A stretch of DNA of 64,000 nt, taken from assembly GCF_902170305.1 (NCBI RefSeq), contig NZ_CABHWW010000026.1:310001-374000 (forward strand). Direction: 5' to 3'. The notes beneath the pieces are model-generated. The model saw only the letters and a program-made list of their open reading frames with translations, did not search any database and was not told the DNA's origin. Made by a program: the position numbers and the translations under genes. This DNA is from Yersinia alsatica (GTDB taxonomy: Bacteria > Pseudomonadota > Gammaproteobacteria > Enterobacterales > Enterobacteriaceae). Below, piece by piece: positions 46,512-56,363 of this stretch. Each line of letters begins with the position of its first letter. The stretch's first letter is position 1.

Positions 46512-47627
46512 TTGATGCAGTTAAGTAGAAGTCAGCGCCGATGGTTTGCCGCAATTGCTGTGTTAGTTATCGGTGGCTTTTTCATTATTCGGCACCTAAT
46601 GGCACCTGCACCGGTGCAATTTCAAACCGTGAAAGTGGCCCATCGTGACCTGCAACAAAATGTGCTGGCAACCGGCAAACTCGATGCTGTCCGCAAAGTT
46701 GATGTGGGTGCTCAGGTGAGTGGTCAGTTGGAAAAACTGTATGTGGAAATTGGCGACCAAGTTAAGCAAGGGCAACTGCTGGCGATGATTGACCCGCAAC
46801 AGGCTCAGAACCAGATTAAAGAAGTTGAAGCCACATTACAGGATCTGAATGCCCAACTAGGGCAGGCAAAGGCTGAGCAACAATTGGCTGAGGTGACCCT
46901 GCGTCGCCAGCAGGAGCTGGCAAAATTGCAGGCCGTTTCACGCCAGGATCTGGATCAAGCCAGCACCACATTGGCCGTGAAAAAAGCGCAAGTTGAGACC
47001 ATTAAAGCGCAAATCAATAAGACCAAAGCCAGCCTGGATACGGCCAACATCAATCTGGATTACACCAAGATTTCGGCTCCAATGGATGGCGATGTGGTGC
47101 AAATCACCACCTTGCAAGGCCAGACCGTGATCGCCGCGCAGCAAGCACCGAATATTCTGACGTTGGCGGATATGAGCACCATGCTGGTTAACGCGCAGGT
47201 TTCAGAAGCCGACGTTATTCACCTTAAACCCGGCATGAAAGCTTCATTCACCGTGTTGGGTGATCCCGGCAAGCACTTTGATGGAGTGTTAAAAGATATC
47301 CAACCCACGCCCGAAAAAGTGAATGACGCGATTTTCTATTCGGCGCGTTTTGAAGTGCCGAACCCGGATCGGCTATTACGGCTGCAAATGACTGCGCAAG
47401 TGTCAATCCAGCTCGCGAATGTTCCGCAGGCTATGGTTATCCCATTATCGGCATTAGGTGATGAATTGGGAATTAATCGTTACCAGGTTGCGGTACTGAA
47501 AGAGGGTAAAGAAGAGAAACGCGAAGTGACGATTGGCATCCGTAATAACGTTGATGCGCAGGTGATTTCGGGGTTAAACGTGGGTGAGGAAGTCATCGTG
47601 AGCCGCGGCGGCGCGGAGGAAGCATAA
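46512..47627 (+). CDS. macA: Macrolide efflux periplasmic adaptor MacA
   Basis: A 371-aa membrane-fusion protein. It has an N-terminal membrane anchor (about 10-30), a lipoyl/barrel-sandwich domain ([24 protein letters not shown]), a long alpha-helical hairpin (about 95-185) and a beta-barrel domain with [12 protein letters not shown]. It links MacB to TolC for export of macrolides and other substrates. TTG 46512 fits the AAGGAAGG site best (8 nt) and ATG 46515 is the alternative. The stop overlaps the macB start (TAATGG). Confidence 0.93.
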   Translation: MMQLSRSQRRWFAAIAVLVIGGFFIIRHLMAPAPVQFQTVKVAHRDLQQNVLATGKLDAVRKVDVGAQVSGQLEKLYVEIGDQVKQGQLLAMIDPQQAQNQIKEVEATLQDLNAQLGQAKAEQQLAEVTLRRQQELAKLQAVSRQDLDQASTTLAVKKAQVETIKAQINKTKASLDTANINLDYTKISAPMDGDVVQITTLQGQTVIAAQQAPNILTLADMSTMLVNAQVSEADVIHLKPGMKASFTVLGDPGKHFDGVLKDIQPTPEKVNDAIFYSARFEVPNPDRLLRLQMTAQVSIQLANVPQAMVIPLSALGDELGINRYQVAVLKEGKEEKREVTIGIRNNVDAQVISGLNVGEEVIVSRGGAEEA

Positions 47628-49576
47628 TGGCGGCATTGCTTGAATTAAAAGGCATCCGTCGCAGCTATCAGTCCGGCGAAGAAACGGTTGATGTATTGCA
47701 GGATGTCTCACTCACGATAAATGCTGGCGAACTGGTGGCCATTATTGGGGCTTCCGGCTCAGGTAAATCCACGCTGATGAACATTCTTGGCTGTCTGGAT
47801 AAGCCGAGTGCCGGTGTTTACCGTGTCGCAGGTCAAGATGTTGCCGTATTAGATAACGATGCGCTGGCAGCACTGCGCCGTGAGCATTTTGGCTTTATTT
47901 TCCAGCGCTATCACCTGTTGCCTCATCTTAGCGCCGCCCACAATGTGGAAGTCCCAGCGGTCTATGCTGGGGTCGGCAAAAATGAGCGCCGTGAGCGAGC
48001 GAACATGCTATTAACCCGGCTAGGGCTGGGTGAACGTGTCAGTTATCAGCCCAATCAACTGTCTGGTGGGCAGCAACAGCGCGTCAGTATTGCTCGTGCT
48101 TTAATGAATGGCGGGCAGGTGATTCTTGCTGATGAGCCGACCGGTGCACTGGATAGCCATTCCAGTGTTGAAGTGATGGCCATCTTGAAACAGCTACAAC
48201 AGCAGGGGCACACCGTGATTATTGTGACCCATGACCCGACTGTTGCGGCTCAGGCCGAGCGAATTATTGAGATCAAAGATGGCCGCATCATGGCTGACTC
48301 TGGCTCAAAAACAGTGGCAACTGCCGCGGCTTCAGCGGCTATTAGTCTGACGCCACCGGCACCATCATGGCAGCAGTTAGTCGGCCGTTTCCGTGAGGCA
48401 CTATTGATGGCCTGGCGTGCGATGTCGGCCAATAAAATGCGTACCGCGCTGACCATGTTGGGCATCATTATTGGTATTGCTTCGGTGGTTTCGATATTGG
48501 TGGTCGGGGACGCCGCTAAACAGCTGGTGCTGGCGGATATTCGAGCAATTGGCACCAATACCATTGATGTTTATCCGGGCAAAGATTTTGGCGATGATGA
48601 CCCCAGCACTCGGCAAGCACTGGTTTATGACGATATGGCGGCGCTAAAAGCGCAGTCTTACGTCAGTGCGGTATCCCCGACAATCGCCGGCAGTATGCGG
48701 CTGCGTTATGGCAATATTGATGTCGCCGCCAGTGTGTCTGGGGTGAGTGAGCAATATTTTCGGGTGTATGGCATGAAACTTGAACAAGGAACCCCTATCA
48801 CCAGCGAACAGGTTGAGCGCCAGTCGCAAGTGGTGGTTATTGACCGCAATACTCAGCGCCGCCTGTTTCCTCACCTCAAAGAGGTTGTTGGGCAGGTGAT
48901 ATTGATTGGCAACATGCCCGCAACGGTTGTGGGTGTGGTGGAGGAAAAACAATCGATGTTCGGTAGCAGCAAAGCGCTGCGGGTATGGGTTCCTTACAGC
49001 ACTATGGCGAGCCGCCTGATGGGGCGCTCCTATTTTGACTCGATCACTATCCGCATCAAAGAGGGTTATAGCAGTAAGGAGGCTGAACAGCAGTTGGTCC
49101 GGTTATTGACCATGCGTCATGGCAAGAAAGACATATTCACCTACAACATGGATAGCTTGCTGCAAACGGCAGAGAAAACCACCCGAACCATGCAACTGTT
49201 CCTGACATTGATGGCGGTAATTTCGCTGGTGGTCGGTGGGATTGGTGTGATGAATATTATGCTGGTGTCGGTGACCGAACGTACGCGAGAAATCGGCATC
49301 CGCATGGCCGTGGGTGCGCGTTCCAGTGATGTTATGCAGCAATTTTTAATTGAGGCGATACTGGTTTGTCTGGTCGGTGGCGCGCTCGGTATTTCGCTAT
49401 CCTTTGCTATTGGTTTGATTGTGGAAATGTTTTTACCTAACTGGCAAATTGCTTTCCCACCAATGGCACTATTCAGCGCATTCCTGTGCTCAACGGTGAT
49501 AGGGGTGGTGTTTGGCTATCTACCGGCCCGCAGTGCTGCCCGGTTAAATCCTATTGATGCATTGGCGCGTGAATAA
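47627..49576 (+). CDS. macB: Macrolide ABC exporter MacB
   Basis: A 649-aa fused ABC ATPase and permease (E. coli MacB is 648 aa). Walker A is GASGSGKST (41-49), with signature LSGGQQQRV and Walker B VILADEPTGALD. One transmembrane helix follows at about 275, then a large periplasmic domain and three C-terminal helices with the FtsX-like motif TREIGIRMAVGA. It drives mechanotransmission through MacA-TolC. The start overlaps macA. Confidence 0.95.
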   Translation: MAALLELKGIRRSYQSGEETVDVLQDVSLTINAGELVAIIGASGSGKSTLMNILGCLDKPSAGVYRVAGQDVAVLDNDALAALRREHFGFIFQRYHLLPHLSAAHNVEVPAVYAGVGKNERRERANMLLTRLGLGERVSYQPNQLSGGQQQRVSIARALMNGGQVILADEPTGALDSHSSVEVMAILKQLQQQGHTVIIVTHDPTVAAQAERIIEIKDGRIMADSGSKTVATAAASAAISLTPPAPSWQQLVGRFREALLMAWRAMSANKMRTALTMLGIIIGIASVVSILVVGDAAKQLVLADIRAIGTNTIDVYPGKDFGDDDPSTRQALVYDDMAALKAQSYVSAVSPTIAGSMRLRYGNIDVAASVSGVSEQYFRVYGMKLEQGTPITSEQVERQSQVVVIDRNTQRRLFPHLKEVVGQVILIGNMPATVVGVVEEKQSMFGSSKALRVWVPYSTMASRLMGRSYFDSITIRIKEGYSSKEAEQQLVRLLTMRHGKKDIFTYNMDSLLQTAEKTTRTMQLFLTLMAVISLVVGGIGVMNIMLVSVTERTREIGIRMAVGARSSDVMQQFLIEAILVCLVGGALGISLSFAIGLIVEMFLPNWQIAFPPMALFSAFLCSTVIGVVFGYLPARSAARLNPIDALARE

Positions 49577-49638
49577 TTGGCACTGAGTCAAGGGTTGATA
49601 TTGACGACTTTGGCCGCATAATAGGAAGACAACAAAGA

Positions 49639-49670
49639 AAAATGCCAGTCGCAACTGGGCTGGCATTTTG
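49639..49670 (+). terminator. Terminator after macB
   Basis: AAAATGCCAG and CTGGCATTTT form a 10-bp stem around a 12-nt loop, 62 bp after the macB stop. A-T tracts flank the stem, so it may work for both strands (macB and the convergent cspD). Confidence 0.75.
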
Positions 49671-49792
49671 AACAGATGTTTTTGAATGGTCACCGATGTA
49701 GGGCTGCAACAACCCGCCTTGGAAATACCTTTGGCACCAGAATGTTTTAGGTGATGGTATGCCGAGATAAGCAGGCAGAGAAGTGCGTGGTG

Positions 49793-50050
49793 TCAGGCCA
49801 ATGCAGCCAGTTCCTGCGGTACGGCTTCTTGCAATACCACATCTAACCCGAGTGGCACAATTAGGCTGGCGTGATTGCCCTTTGGTCCCTGATGGACATC
49901 AAAGTTAACCATCTGACCCGCTTTTAACGTTCGGTAGCCATCCATCTGTATAGTTGAATAGTGAGCGAAGATATCTTCGCCGCCGCCCTCAGGGCAAATA
50001 AAGCCAAAACCTTTGGCATTGTTGAACCATTTAACAGTACCCGTCTCCAT
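49793..50050 (-). CDS. cspD: Cold-shock-like protein CspD
   Basis: An 85-aa CSD protein. The RNA-binding motifs are GTVKWFNNAKGFGFI (RNP1) and DIFAHYST (RNP2). The C-terminal tail after the cold-shock domain is longer than in CspA-type proteins and fits CspD, which is an inhibitor of DNA replication induced in stationary phase. Its location divergent from clpS is the same as in E. coli. The 359-bp divergent region to clpS contains both promoters but no further gene. Confidence 0.93.
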   Translation of the reverse strand: METGTVKWFNNAKGFGFICPEGGGEDIFAHYSTIQMDGYRTLKAGQMVNFDVHQGPKGNHASLIVPLGLDVVLQEAVPQELAALA

Positions 50051-50409
50051 ACTTCTACGTTCCTCGCAAGGCTATTTTAGTTCGAGATGAGGTAATCACT
50101 GGTTAAAGTGAGCGCGAATTGGTTAAAACTCCAACAGCTCACGAAAATACACTCTAGTGGAAATGGCCTTAACGTCAAGGGGACGGCTTTTGTCAGAGCC
50201 GGGCAGTTCTTCAAAGTTTGATGTAGCTAACGCTATTGTATTTATTTGGGTACAATTTAATCGTTCTTAACGTCAATACCCTTACTTTTTTCTCGAGCGG
50301 CGTTATGACATAAGTGATGATAAAATAATAATAGATATCTGCATGAAATGGTCTTATAACCGGAGTGAGATGTTGCTCCTGTGTGGTTCAGTAAAACGAT
50401 GGGCAGGCA

Positions 50410-50730
50410 ATGGGCAAGAACAACGACTGGCTGAATTTTGAACATTTAGTCAAAGATAAACAAATCGAGGCGCTCAAACCGCCGTCTATGTATAAAGTTA
50501 TACTTAACAACGACGATTACACACCGATGGAATTTGTGATTGACGTTCTGCAAAAGTTCTTTTCTTATGATATTGAACGTGCAACACAACTGATGCTCAA
50601 TGTGCATTATCAAGGAAAGGCGATTTGTGGTGTTTTTACTGCCGAAGTTGCAGAGACCAAAGTCGCACATGTAAATCAATACGCCAGGGAGAACGAGCAT
50701 CCGTTGCTTTGTACGCTGGAAAAAGCCTGA
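50410..50730 (+). CDS. clpS: ClpAP adaptor ClpS
   Basis: A 106-aa N-end-rule adaptor. The family core [19 protein letters not shown] with the acidic N-degron pocket, and [19 protein letters not shown], are present. It delivers proteins with N-terminal Phe, Leu, Trp or Tyr to ClpAP. It is followed after 25 bp by clpA, as in other Enterobacterales. The aat gene 3 kb downstream acts in the same pathway. Confidence 0.96.
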   Translation: MGKNNDWLNFEHLVKDKQIEALKPPSMYKVILNNDDYTPMEFVIDVLQKFFSYDIERATQLMLNVHYQGKAICGVFTAEVAETKVAHVNQYARENEHPLLCTLEKA

Positions 50731-50755
50731 TTAAGGCAATTATTGGGAGGTGCCT

Positions 50756-53032
50756 ATGCTCAATCAAGAACTTGAACTCAGTCTCAACATGGCTTTCGCC
50801 AGAGCGCGTGAGCACAGACACGAGTTTATGACCGTGGAGCACCTATTGCTGGCATTGCTAAGCAATCCAGCCGCGCGGGAAGCGCTGGAGGCGTGTACGG
50901 TTGACCTGGTGGCATTACGCCAGGAACTGGAAGCGTTTATCGAACAAACCACACCAACATTACCTGCGAGTGAAGAAGAGCGCGACACCCAGCCGACGCT
51001 CAGTTTCCAGCGCGTGTTACAACGTGCGGTCTTCCATGTCCAATCATCAGGGCGCAATGAAGTTTCTGGTGCCAACGTGTTGGTCGCCATCTTCAGTGAA
51101 CAAGAATCTCAGGCGGCCTACCTGCTGCGTAAGCATGATGTCAGCCGTCTGGATGTAGTGAACTTTATTTCCCACGGCGCCCGTAAGGACGAACCGGGTC
51201 AGGCACCGAATGCAGAAAATCCGGTGAATGAAGAGCAGGCAGGAGGGGAAGACCGTATGGAAAACTTCACCACCAATCTGAATCAACTGGCCCGCGTTGG
51301 CGGCATTGACCCGCTTATTGGTCGCGAGAAAGAGCTGGAACGAACCATTCAGGTATTGTGCCGTCGTCGTAAAAATAACCCGCTGCTGGTGGGGGAGTCC
51401 GGTGTCGGTAAAACCGCTATCGCGGAAGGTCTGGCTTGGCGGATCGTGCAGGGCGATGTCCCTGAAGTGATGTCAGAATGCACATTATATTCATTGGATA
51501 TAGGTTCACTGCTGGCTGGCACCAAATATCGTGGCGATTTTGAAAAACGCTTCAAGGCGCTGCTGAAACAGTTGGAAAATGACAAAGACAGCATTCTGTT
51601 TATCGATGAAATTCACACTATCATCGGGGCAGGGGCCGCGTCTGGTGGGCAGGTCGATGCCGCTAACTTAATCAAACCACTGCTTTCCAGTGGCAAGATT
51701 CGGGTTATTGGCTCCACGACTTACCAGGAGTTCAGCAATATCTTCGAAAAAGATCGTGCTCTGGCACGACGCTTCCAGAAAATTGATATTACTGAGCCAA
51801 CACCAGAAGAAACTGTGCAGATTATCAACGGCTTGAAGCCGAAATATGAAGCGCATCATGACGTACGTTATACCGCGAAAGCGATACGTGCGGCAGTGGA
51901 GTTGTCGGTTAAGTATATTAATGACCGTCACCTGCCAGATAAAGCCATTGATGTGATTGATGAAGCTGGCGCACGTAGTCGTTTGATGCCAGTTAACAAA
52001 CGTAAAAAAACCGTCAATGTGTCGGATATTGAATCCGTGGTGGCGCGTATTGCCCGTATTCCGGAAAAAACAGTATCGGCCAGTGACCGTGATGTGCTGA
52101 AAAACTTGAGCGACCGCCTGAATATGTTGGTGTTCGGCCAGGATAAGGCCATCGAGGCGCTGTCTGAGGCCATCAAGATGAGTCGTGCGGGCTTGGGCCA
52201 TGAGCATAAGCCGGTTGGCTCCTTCCTGTTTGCTGGCCCTACAGGGGTGGGTAAGACAGAAGTGACCGTGCAATTGGCTAAAGCGCTGGATATCGAACTG
52301 CTGCGCTTTGATATGTCCGAATATATGGAGCGCCACACCGTTAGCCGGCTGATTGGTGCACCTCCGGGCTATGTTGGCTACGACCAAGGCGGTCTGCTGA
52401 CCGACGCGGTTATCAAGCATCCGCATGCCGTTCTGCTGCTGGATGAAATTGAGAAAGCCCACCCGGATGTGTTTAACCTGTTATTGCAGGTCATGGATAA
52501 TGGGACTCTGACGGATAACAATGGGCGTAAAGCTGATTTCCGTAACGTCATTCTGGTGATGACCACCAATGCCGGTGTGCGGGAAACTCAGCGTACTTCT
52601 ATTGGCTTTAAACAGCAGGACAACAGCACTGACGCGCTGGAAGAGATCAAAAAAGTGTTTACACCGGAGTTCCGTAACCGGCTGGATAACATCATTTGGT
52701 TCAACCACTTGTCACCTGCCGTTATCCAGCAAGTGGTCGATAAGTTTATCGTTGAATTGCAGGCGCAATTAGATGCTAAAGGTGTGTCACTGGAAGTCAG
52801 TGAAGAAGCACGTAATTGGCTGTCTGATAAAGGCTATGACAAGGCGATGGGCGCACGACCAATGGCGCGAGTGATTCAGGAAAATCTGAAGAAACCACTA
52901 GCTAACGAGCTGCTGTTCGGTTCTCTGGTTGATGGTGGCTCAGTCACTGTTGGGCTGGATAAAGAAAAACAACAACTGGCTTATGAGTTTCAGAGTGCGC
53001 AAAAACGCAAAACTGAAGGTGCGGTTCATTAA
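50756..53032 (+). CDS. clpA: ATP-dependent Clp protease ATP-binding subunit ClpA
   Basis: A 758-aa AAA+ unfoldase, identical in length to E. coli ClpA. The N-domain repeats (about 1-145) bind ClpS. The first ATPase has Walker A GESGVGKT and the second has GPTGVGKT. The ClpP-contact loop IGL/IGF lies in RTSIGFKQQ. ATG 50756 is preferred over GTG 50750 because GGGAGG lies 5 nt upstream and it matches the family start MLNQELELS. It feeds substrates to ClpP. Confidence 0.96.
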   Translation: MLNQELELSLNMAFARAREHRHEFMTVEHLLLALLSNPAAREALEACTVDLVALRQELEAFIEQTTPTLPASEEERDTQPTLSFQRVLQRAVFHVQSSGRNEVSGANVLVAIFSEQESQAAYLLRKHDVSRLDVVNFISHGARKDEPGQAPNAENPVNEEQAGGEDRMENFTTNLNQLARVGGIDPLIGREKELERTIQVLCRRRKNNPLLVGESGVGKTAIAEGLAWRIVQGDVPEVMSECTLYSLDIGSLLAGTKYRGDFEKRFKALLKQLENDKDSILFIDEIHTIIGAGAASGGQVDAANLIKPLLSSGKIRVIGSTTYQEFSNIFEKDRALARRFQKIDITEPTPEETVQIINGLKPKYEAHHDVRYTAKAIRAAVELSVKYINDRHLPDKAIDVIDEAGARSRLMPVNKRKKTVNVSDIESVVARIARIPEKTVSASDRDVLKNLSDRLNMLVFGQDKAIEALSEAIKMSRAGLGHEHKPVGSFLFAGPTGVGKTEVTVQLAKALDIELLRFDMSEYMERHTVSRLIGAPPGYVGYDQGGLLTDAVIKHPHAVLLLDEIEKAHPDVFNLLLQVMDNGTLTDNNGRKADFRNVILVMTTNAGVRETQRTSIGFKQQDNSTDALEEIKKVFTPEFRNRLDNIIWFNHLSPAVIQQVVDKFIVELQAQLDAKGVSLEVSEEARNWLSDKGYDKAMGARPMARVIQENLKKPLANELLFGSLVDGGSVTVGLDKEKQQLAYEFQSAQKRKTEGAVH

Positions 53033-53077
53033 GTCAGTGAGCAGCTAATACTGCGATAGTTTGATGTTAAGAAAAAT

Positions 53078-53115
53078 AAAGGGCGATAAGCTAATTTAGC
53101 TATCGCCCTTTTTAT
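53078..53115 (+). terminator. clpA intrinsic terminator
   Basis: AAAGGGCGATA and TATCGCCCTTT form an 11-bp outer stem with GCTAA/TTAGC inside, followed by a T-rich tract, about 45 bp after the clpA stop. Confidence 0.85.
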
Positions 53116-53210
53116 TTTTTTGCACATTTTACTTTTGTTTGTTCGATAAATAATTTATGCGATGAGCCAACTGCACTCAATCGACAAATACTAAGCCGAC
53201 AAATAAAAGA

Positions 53211-53245
53211 AAACGCAAAACGCCCTTACCATAATAGGAAGGGCG
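53211..53245 (-). terminator. infA intrinsic terminator
   Basis: On the minus strand CGCCCTTCC...GGTAAGGGCG forms a stem followed by TTTTGCGTTTT. It lies about 60 bp after the infA stop. No tRNA gene is present between clpA and infA. Confidence 0.75.
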
Positions 53246-53304
53246 CCGGAGGGGGACTACATCCTCAGAGCTCGCAGGTCGTTGACTTGCGACAGTTTAG
53301 CCGA

Positions 53305-53541
<237 letters not shown>

Positions 53542-53688
53542 CTACCTTAGTTTTTAACCGGCAAGATAATGCCGAAAAACCCACATTATGTAAAGAAGTG
53601 TTGGCGGTCATCGCACCATTTCAGCAAAATTAGTCTGCCGGTAAGAGGGGATAAAGCCTAATGTGGGGTTCTTTTCAACGGTTGAGCT

Positions 53689-54399
53689 TTACTGCATCGC
53701 GGATGAAAAATTCAACGATTGCGGTAACCAGCATTCAGCCGGTAGTGGACTAAACTGGAGTTGACTCAACTGCTGCAAAAAAAAGTTGCGTGGGATCTCA
53801 ATTGCACCCAGCGACGCAGTGTGAGCGTTGAGGACCTGACAGTCAATCAGTTCTCCACCATGATGGGTAAAATGATGACAAAAAACCATTAATGCGCTTT
53901 TTGAAGCATTGTCAGCCCGGCTAAACATGGATTCACCACAAAACAGTGAGCCCACTGCAATTCCATATAAACCACCAACCAGTTCATTTTCCAACCAAAC
54001 TTCTACCGAGTGAGCATGACCCAAAGCATGTAGCTGGCAATAAGCTTGTTGCACATCGTCACCAATCCAGGTTCCCTCATCACGTTGCGAGGCACAGGCG
54101 CGGACGACATCTTCAAAAGCATGATTAAGGGTAAAATGGTAAGGGCAACGACGCAGAAAACGCCGCATACTCCGGCTGATATGCAAATCTTCTGGAAATA
54201 ATACGGCTCGAGGGTCAGGAGACCACCATAAAATCATCTCTCCGGGACTGAACCAGGGGAAAATCCCTCGCTGGTAAGCTGCCAGTAAACGAGGTGCGGA
54301 TAAATCCCCCCCGAGAGCCAGCAACCCGTTTGGTTCGCGCAGAGCCAGCTCAGGTGAGGGGAACGCGAATGATTGAGATGAGAGCTGTGTGATGCGCAT
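53689..54399 (-). CDS. aat: Leucyl/phenylalanyl-tRNA--protein transferase
   Basis: A 236-aa enzyme that adds Leu or Phe from aminoacyl-tRNA to proteins with N-terminal Arg or Lys, making them ClpS substrates. Family segments [22 protein letters not shown] and [16 protein letters not shown] are clear. E. coli Aat is 234 aa. It lies upstream of infA on the same strand. Confidence 0.95.
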   Translation of the reverse strand: MRITQLSSQSFAFPSPELALREPNGLLALGGDLSAPRLLAAYQRGIFPWFSPGEMILWWSPDPRAVLFPEDLHISRSMRRFLRRCPYHFTLNHAFEDVVRACASQRDEGTWIGDDVQQAYCQLHALGHAHSVEVWLENELVGGLYGIAVGSLFCGESMFSRADNASKSALMVFCHHFTHHGGELIDCQVLNAHTASLGAIEIPRNFFLQQLSQLQFSPLPAECWLPQSLNFSSAMQ

Positions 54400-54428
54400 A
54401 AATCCCCTTGGTGACGTTTACAGGCCCA

Positions 54429-54499
54429 TATCCTTCGTGTTCGATGTTGCAGGAGTGTTCACTAGCAACCTACCTGCAACTACTATCACGCTGGGTATA
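54429..54499. repeat. Truncated ERIC-like sequence between aat and cydC
   Basis: TATCCTTCGTGTTCGATGTTGCAGG and CTACCTGCAACTACTATCACGCTGGGTATA-like ends resemble ERIC termini, but the middle is shortened to about 70 bp. Confidence 0.45.
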
Positions 54500-54636
54500 A
54501 TCATCAATAACAAATAATACTGCTTTGGTTTCAGCAGCTTTACTTAATATTAGCTGCAAATTTGCTGATTATCTGCCTGTATTCAATTGGCGCTCACACT
54601 GGTCACCTTTGCATTAATGCCGTTGATGAATTTGTC

Positions 54637-56361
54637 TTAATGCCGTTGATGGAATTGGTAATAACGGCCTTTGTTCTGTAGCAAACTTTGATGATCCCCT
54701 TGCTCGACTATCTGCCCGCCATCCATTACGCAGATTCGATCCATATATTCCAGCCCATATAAGCGATGAGTGACAATAATCAGGCTTTTTTGCTGACAAT
54801 GCTCGCGCAATAGCGCCAGAATTTGTTGTTCGGTTTCAGCATCCAAACCTTCGGTAGGTTCATCAAGCAGCAAAAGCGGGGCCGGATGCAGTAGGGCACG
54901 AGCAATACCTAAACGCCGTTGCTCACCACCGGATAATGGCCGCCCGCCATCCCCCATCCAGGCATTTAGCCCTTCGTTGTTATCCAGCAAGTTGGCTAAC
55001 CCCACTTGTTGCAGCACAGTTTTTAGCTGCGCATCTGATGCATCAGGGCAGGCTAGTAGCAGGTTCTCGCGCAAGGTGCTGCTGAAAATATGCACCCGCT
55101 GGCTGACGACTGTCATCATTTGGCGCAATGTGGCTTCATCATAGCTGGCTAATGATTTCCCATTGAGGGTGATAACGCCCTGATTGGCATCCCAGGCTCG
55201 GGTTAATAACTGCAACAGTGTGGATTTACCACAGCCGGTGCGACCCAATAGCGCAATATGCTCTCCTGCGGCCAGTGACAGCGATATATTCTGCAAAACA
55301 GGCAAGGGTTGCTGCGGGTAGGTAAAACTCAACCCTGTCACTTCTAGCGCTACCTGTGAGGTTGGTACTGGACCACTGGTCGGGAATGTCACTTCAGGCT
55401 TTTGTTCCATTAGCTGACCGACACGGGTTGCAGAGGCAATCACTTGCCCCAAGTGTTGGAAAGCACCGGCTACTGGCAATAGGGCTTCAAATGCCGCTAA
55501 AGAGGTGAAAACAAACAGTGCCAGTAATGCGCCAGGCTGACTATCCCCACCAATCCCTGCGGCGGCGAGCCATAAAATCAATGTTACAGTCAGACCGGAA
55601 GCCAGAATCATTAGGGCCTGCGCTAACCCAGCCAAAGAGGCTTGCTGTTTTTGGCGGCTCATCCAGCGCTGTTCAATGCCCTCCAAAGAGACGCGGAAGC
55701 GATGTAATGCACCGAACACCAGCAATTCAGCCTGGCCTTGTAGCCAAGAAGTCAATTGTGAACGGTAAAGGCCGCGTAAGTCGGTCAAATCACGGCCAAT
55801 AGGCTGACCAGCACGGTAGAAAATCAAGGGTACGAGTAATAACAACCCAAGCAGAATGGCCCCCAACGTTAGGGCTAAATTAACATCCAGATAGCTCAGG
55901 CCAAAAGTCACCGCAGCAATAATGACAATGGCCGCCACCAACGGCGATATGACCCGAAGATAGAGATGATCCAGTGTGTCGACATCGGCAACTAGGCGGT
56001 TTAACAGCTCACTTTGACGAAAACGAGCAATACCCGCAGGGGACAGCGGCAGGATCTTTTGGAATGCAAATACCCGCAGATGCGCCAGTACACGGAATGT
56101 TGCGTCATGACTGACCACTCGCTCAGCATAGCGGCCTGCGGTCCGGGTAATTGCAGCCCCTCGCACACCCGCCGCCGGTAGCAGATAGTTAAACGTATAT
56201 AGGCCTGCGGGACCAGCAATGGCCGTGCCTGCCAAGAACCAACCGGATAACGTGAGCAAGCCAATACTGGCCAGCAGCGTAATAATTGCCAGTACAATAC
56301 CCAGACAAATCAGGAACCAATGACGGCGATACAGCGCCAGAAAAGGGAGAAGTACGCGCAT
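54637..56361 (-). CDS. cydC: Heme/glutathione-cysteine ABC exporter subunit CydC
   Basis: A 574-aa half-transporter with six helices (about 15-310) and a C-terminal ATPase: Walker A GRTGCGKST, signature LSGGEQRRL, Walker B LLLLDEPTEGLD. With CydD it supports cytochrome bd assembly by controlling periplasmic thiol/heme status. The start follows the cydD stop by 2 bp. A 23-bp imperfect tandem duplication (54614-54636 and 54637-54659) covers the stop codon and the last seven codons. Confidence 0.94.
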   Translation of the reverse strand: MRVLLPFLALYRRHWFLICLGIVLAIITLLASIGLLTLSGWFLAGTAIAGPAGLYTFNYLLPAAGVRGAAITRTAGRYAERVVSHDATFRVLAHLRVFAFQKILPLSPAGIARFRQSELLNRLVADVDTLDHLYLRVISPLVAAIVIIAAVTFGLSYLDVNLALTLGAILLGLLLLVPLIFYRAGQPIGRDLTDLRGLYRSQLTSWLQGQAELLVFGALHRFRVSLEGIEQRWMSRQKQQASLAGLAQALMILASGLTVTLILWLAAAGIGGDSQPGALLALFVFTSLAAFEALLPVAGAFQHLGQVIASATRVGQLMEQKPEVTFPTSGPVPTSQVALEVTGLSFTYPQQPLPVLQNISLSLAAGEHIALLGRTGCGKSTLLQLLTRAWDANQGVITLNGKSLASYDEATLRQMMTVVSQRVHIFSSTLRENLLLACPDASDAQLKTVLQQVGLANLLDNNEGLNAWMGDGGRPLSGGEQRRLGIARALLHPAPLLLLDEPTEGLDAETEQQILALLREHCQQKSLIIVTHRLYGLEYMDRICVMDGGQIVEQGDHQSLLQNKGRYYQFHQRH

Positions 56362-56363
56362 AA

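Noticed and set aside
48401-48952. Antisense frames over macB
   Set aside because: They are shadows of a clearly conserved gene in another frame and have no support of their own.
53033-53304. tRNA-Ser (serW) expected between clpA and infA by E. coli synteny
   Set aside because: Only two terminators are present; no cloverleaf or CCA-ending tRNA sequence could be found.
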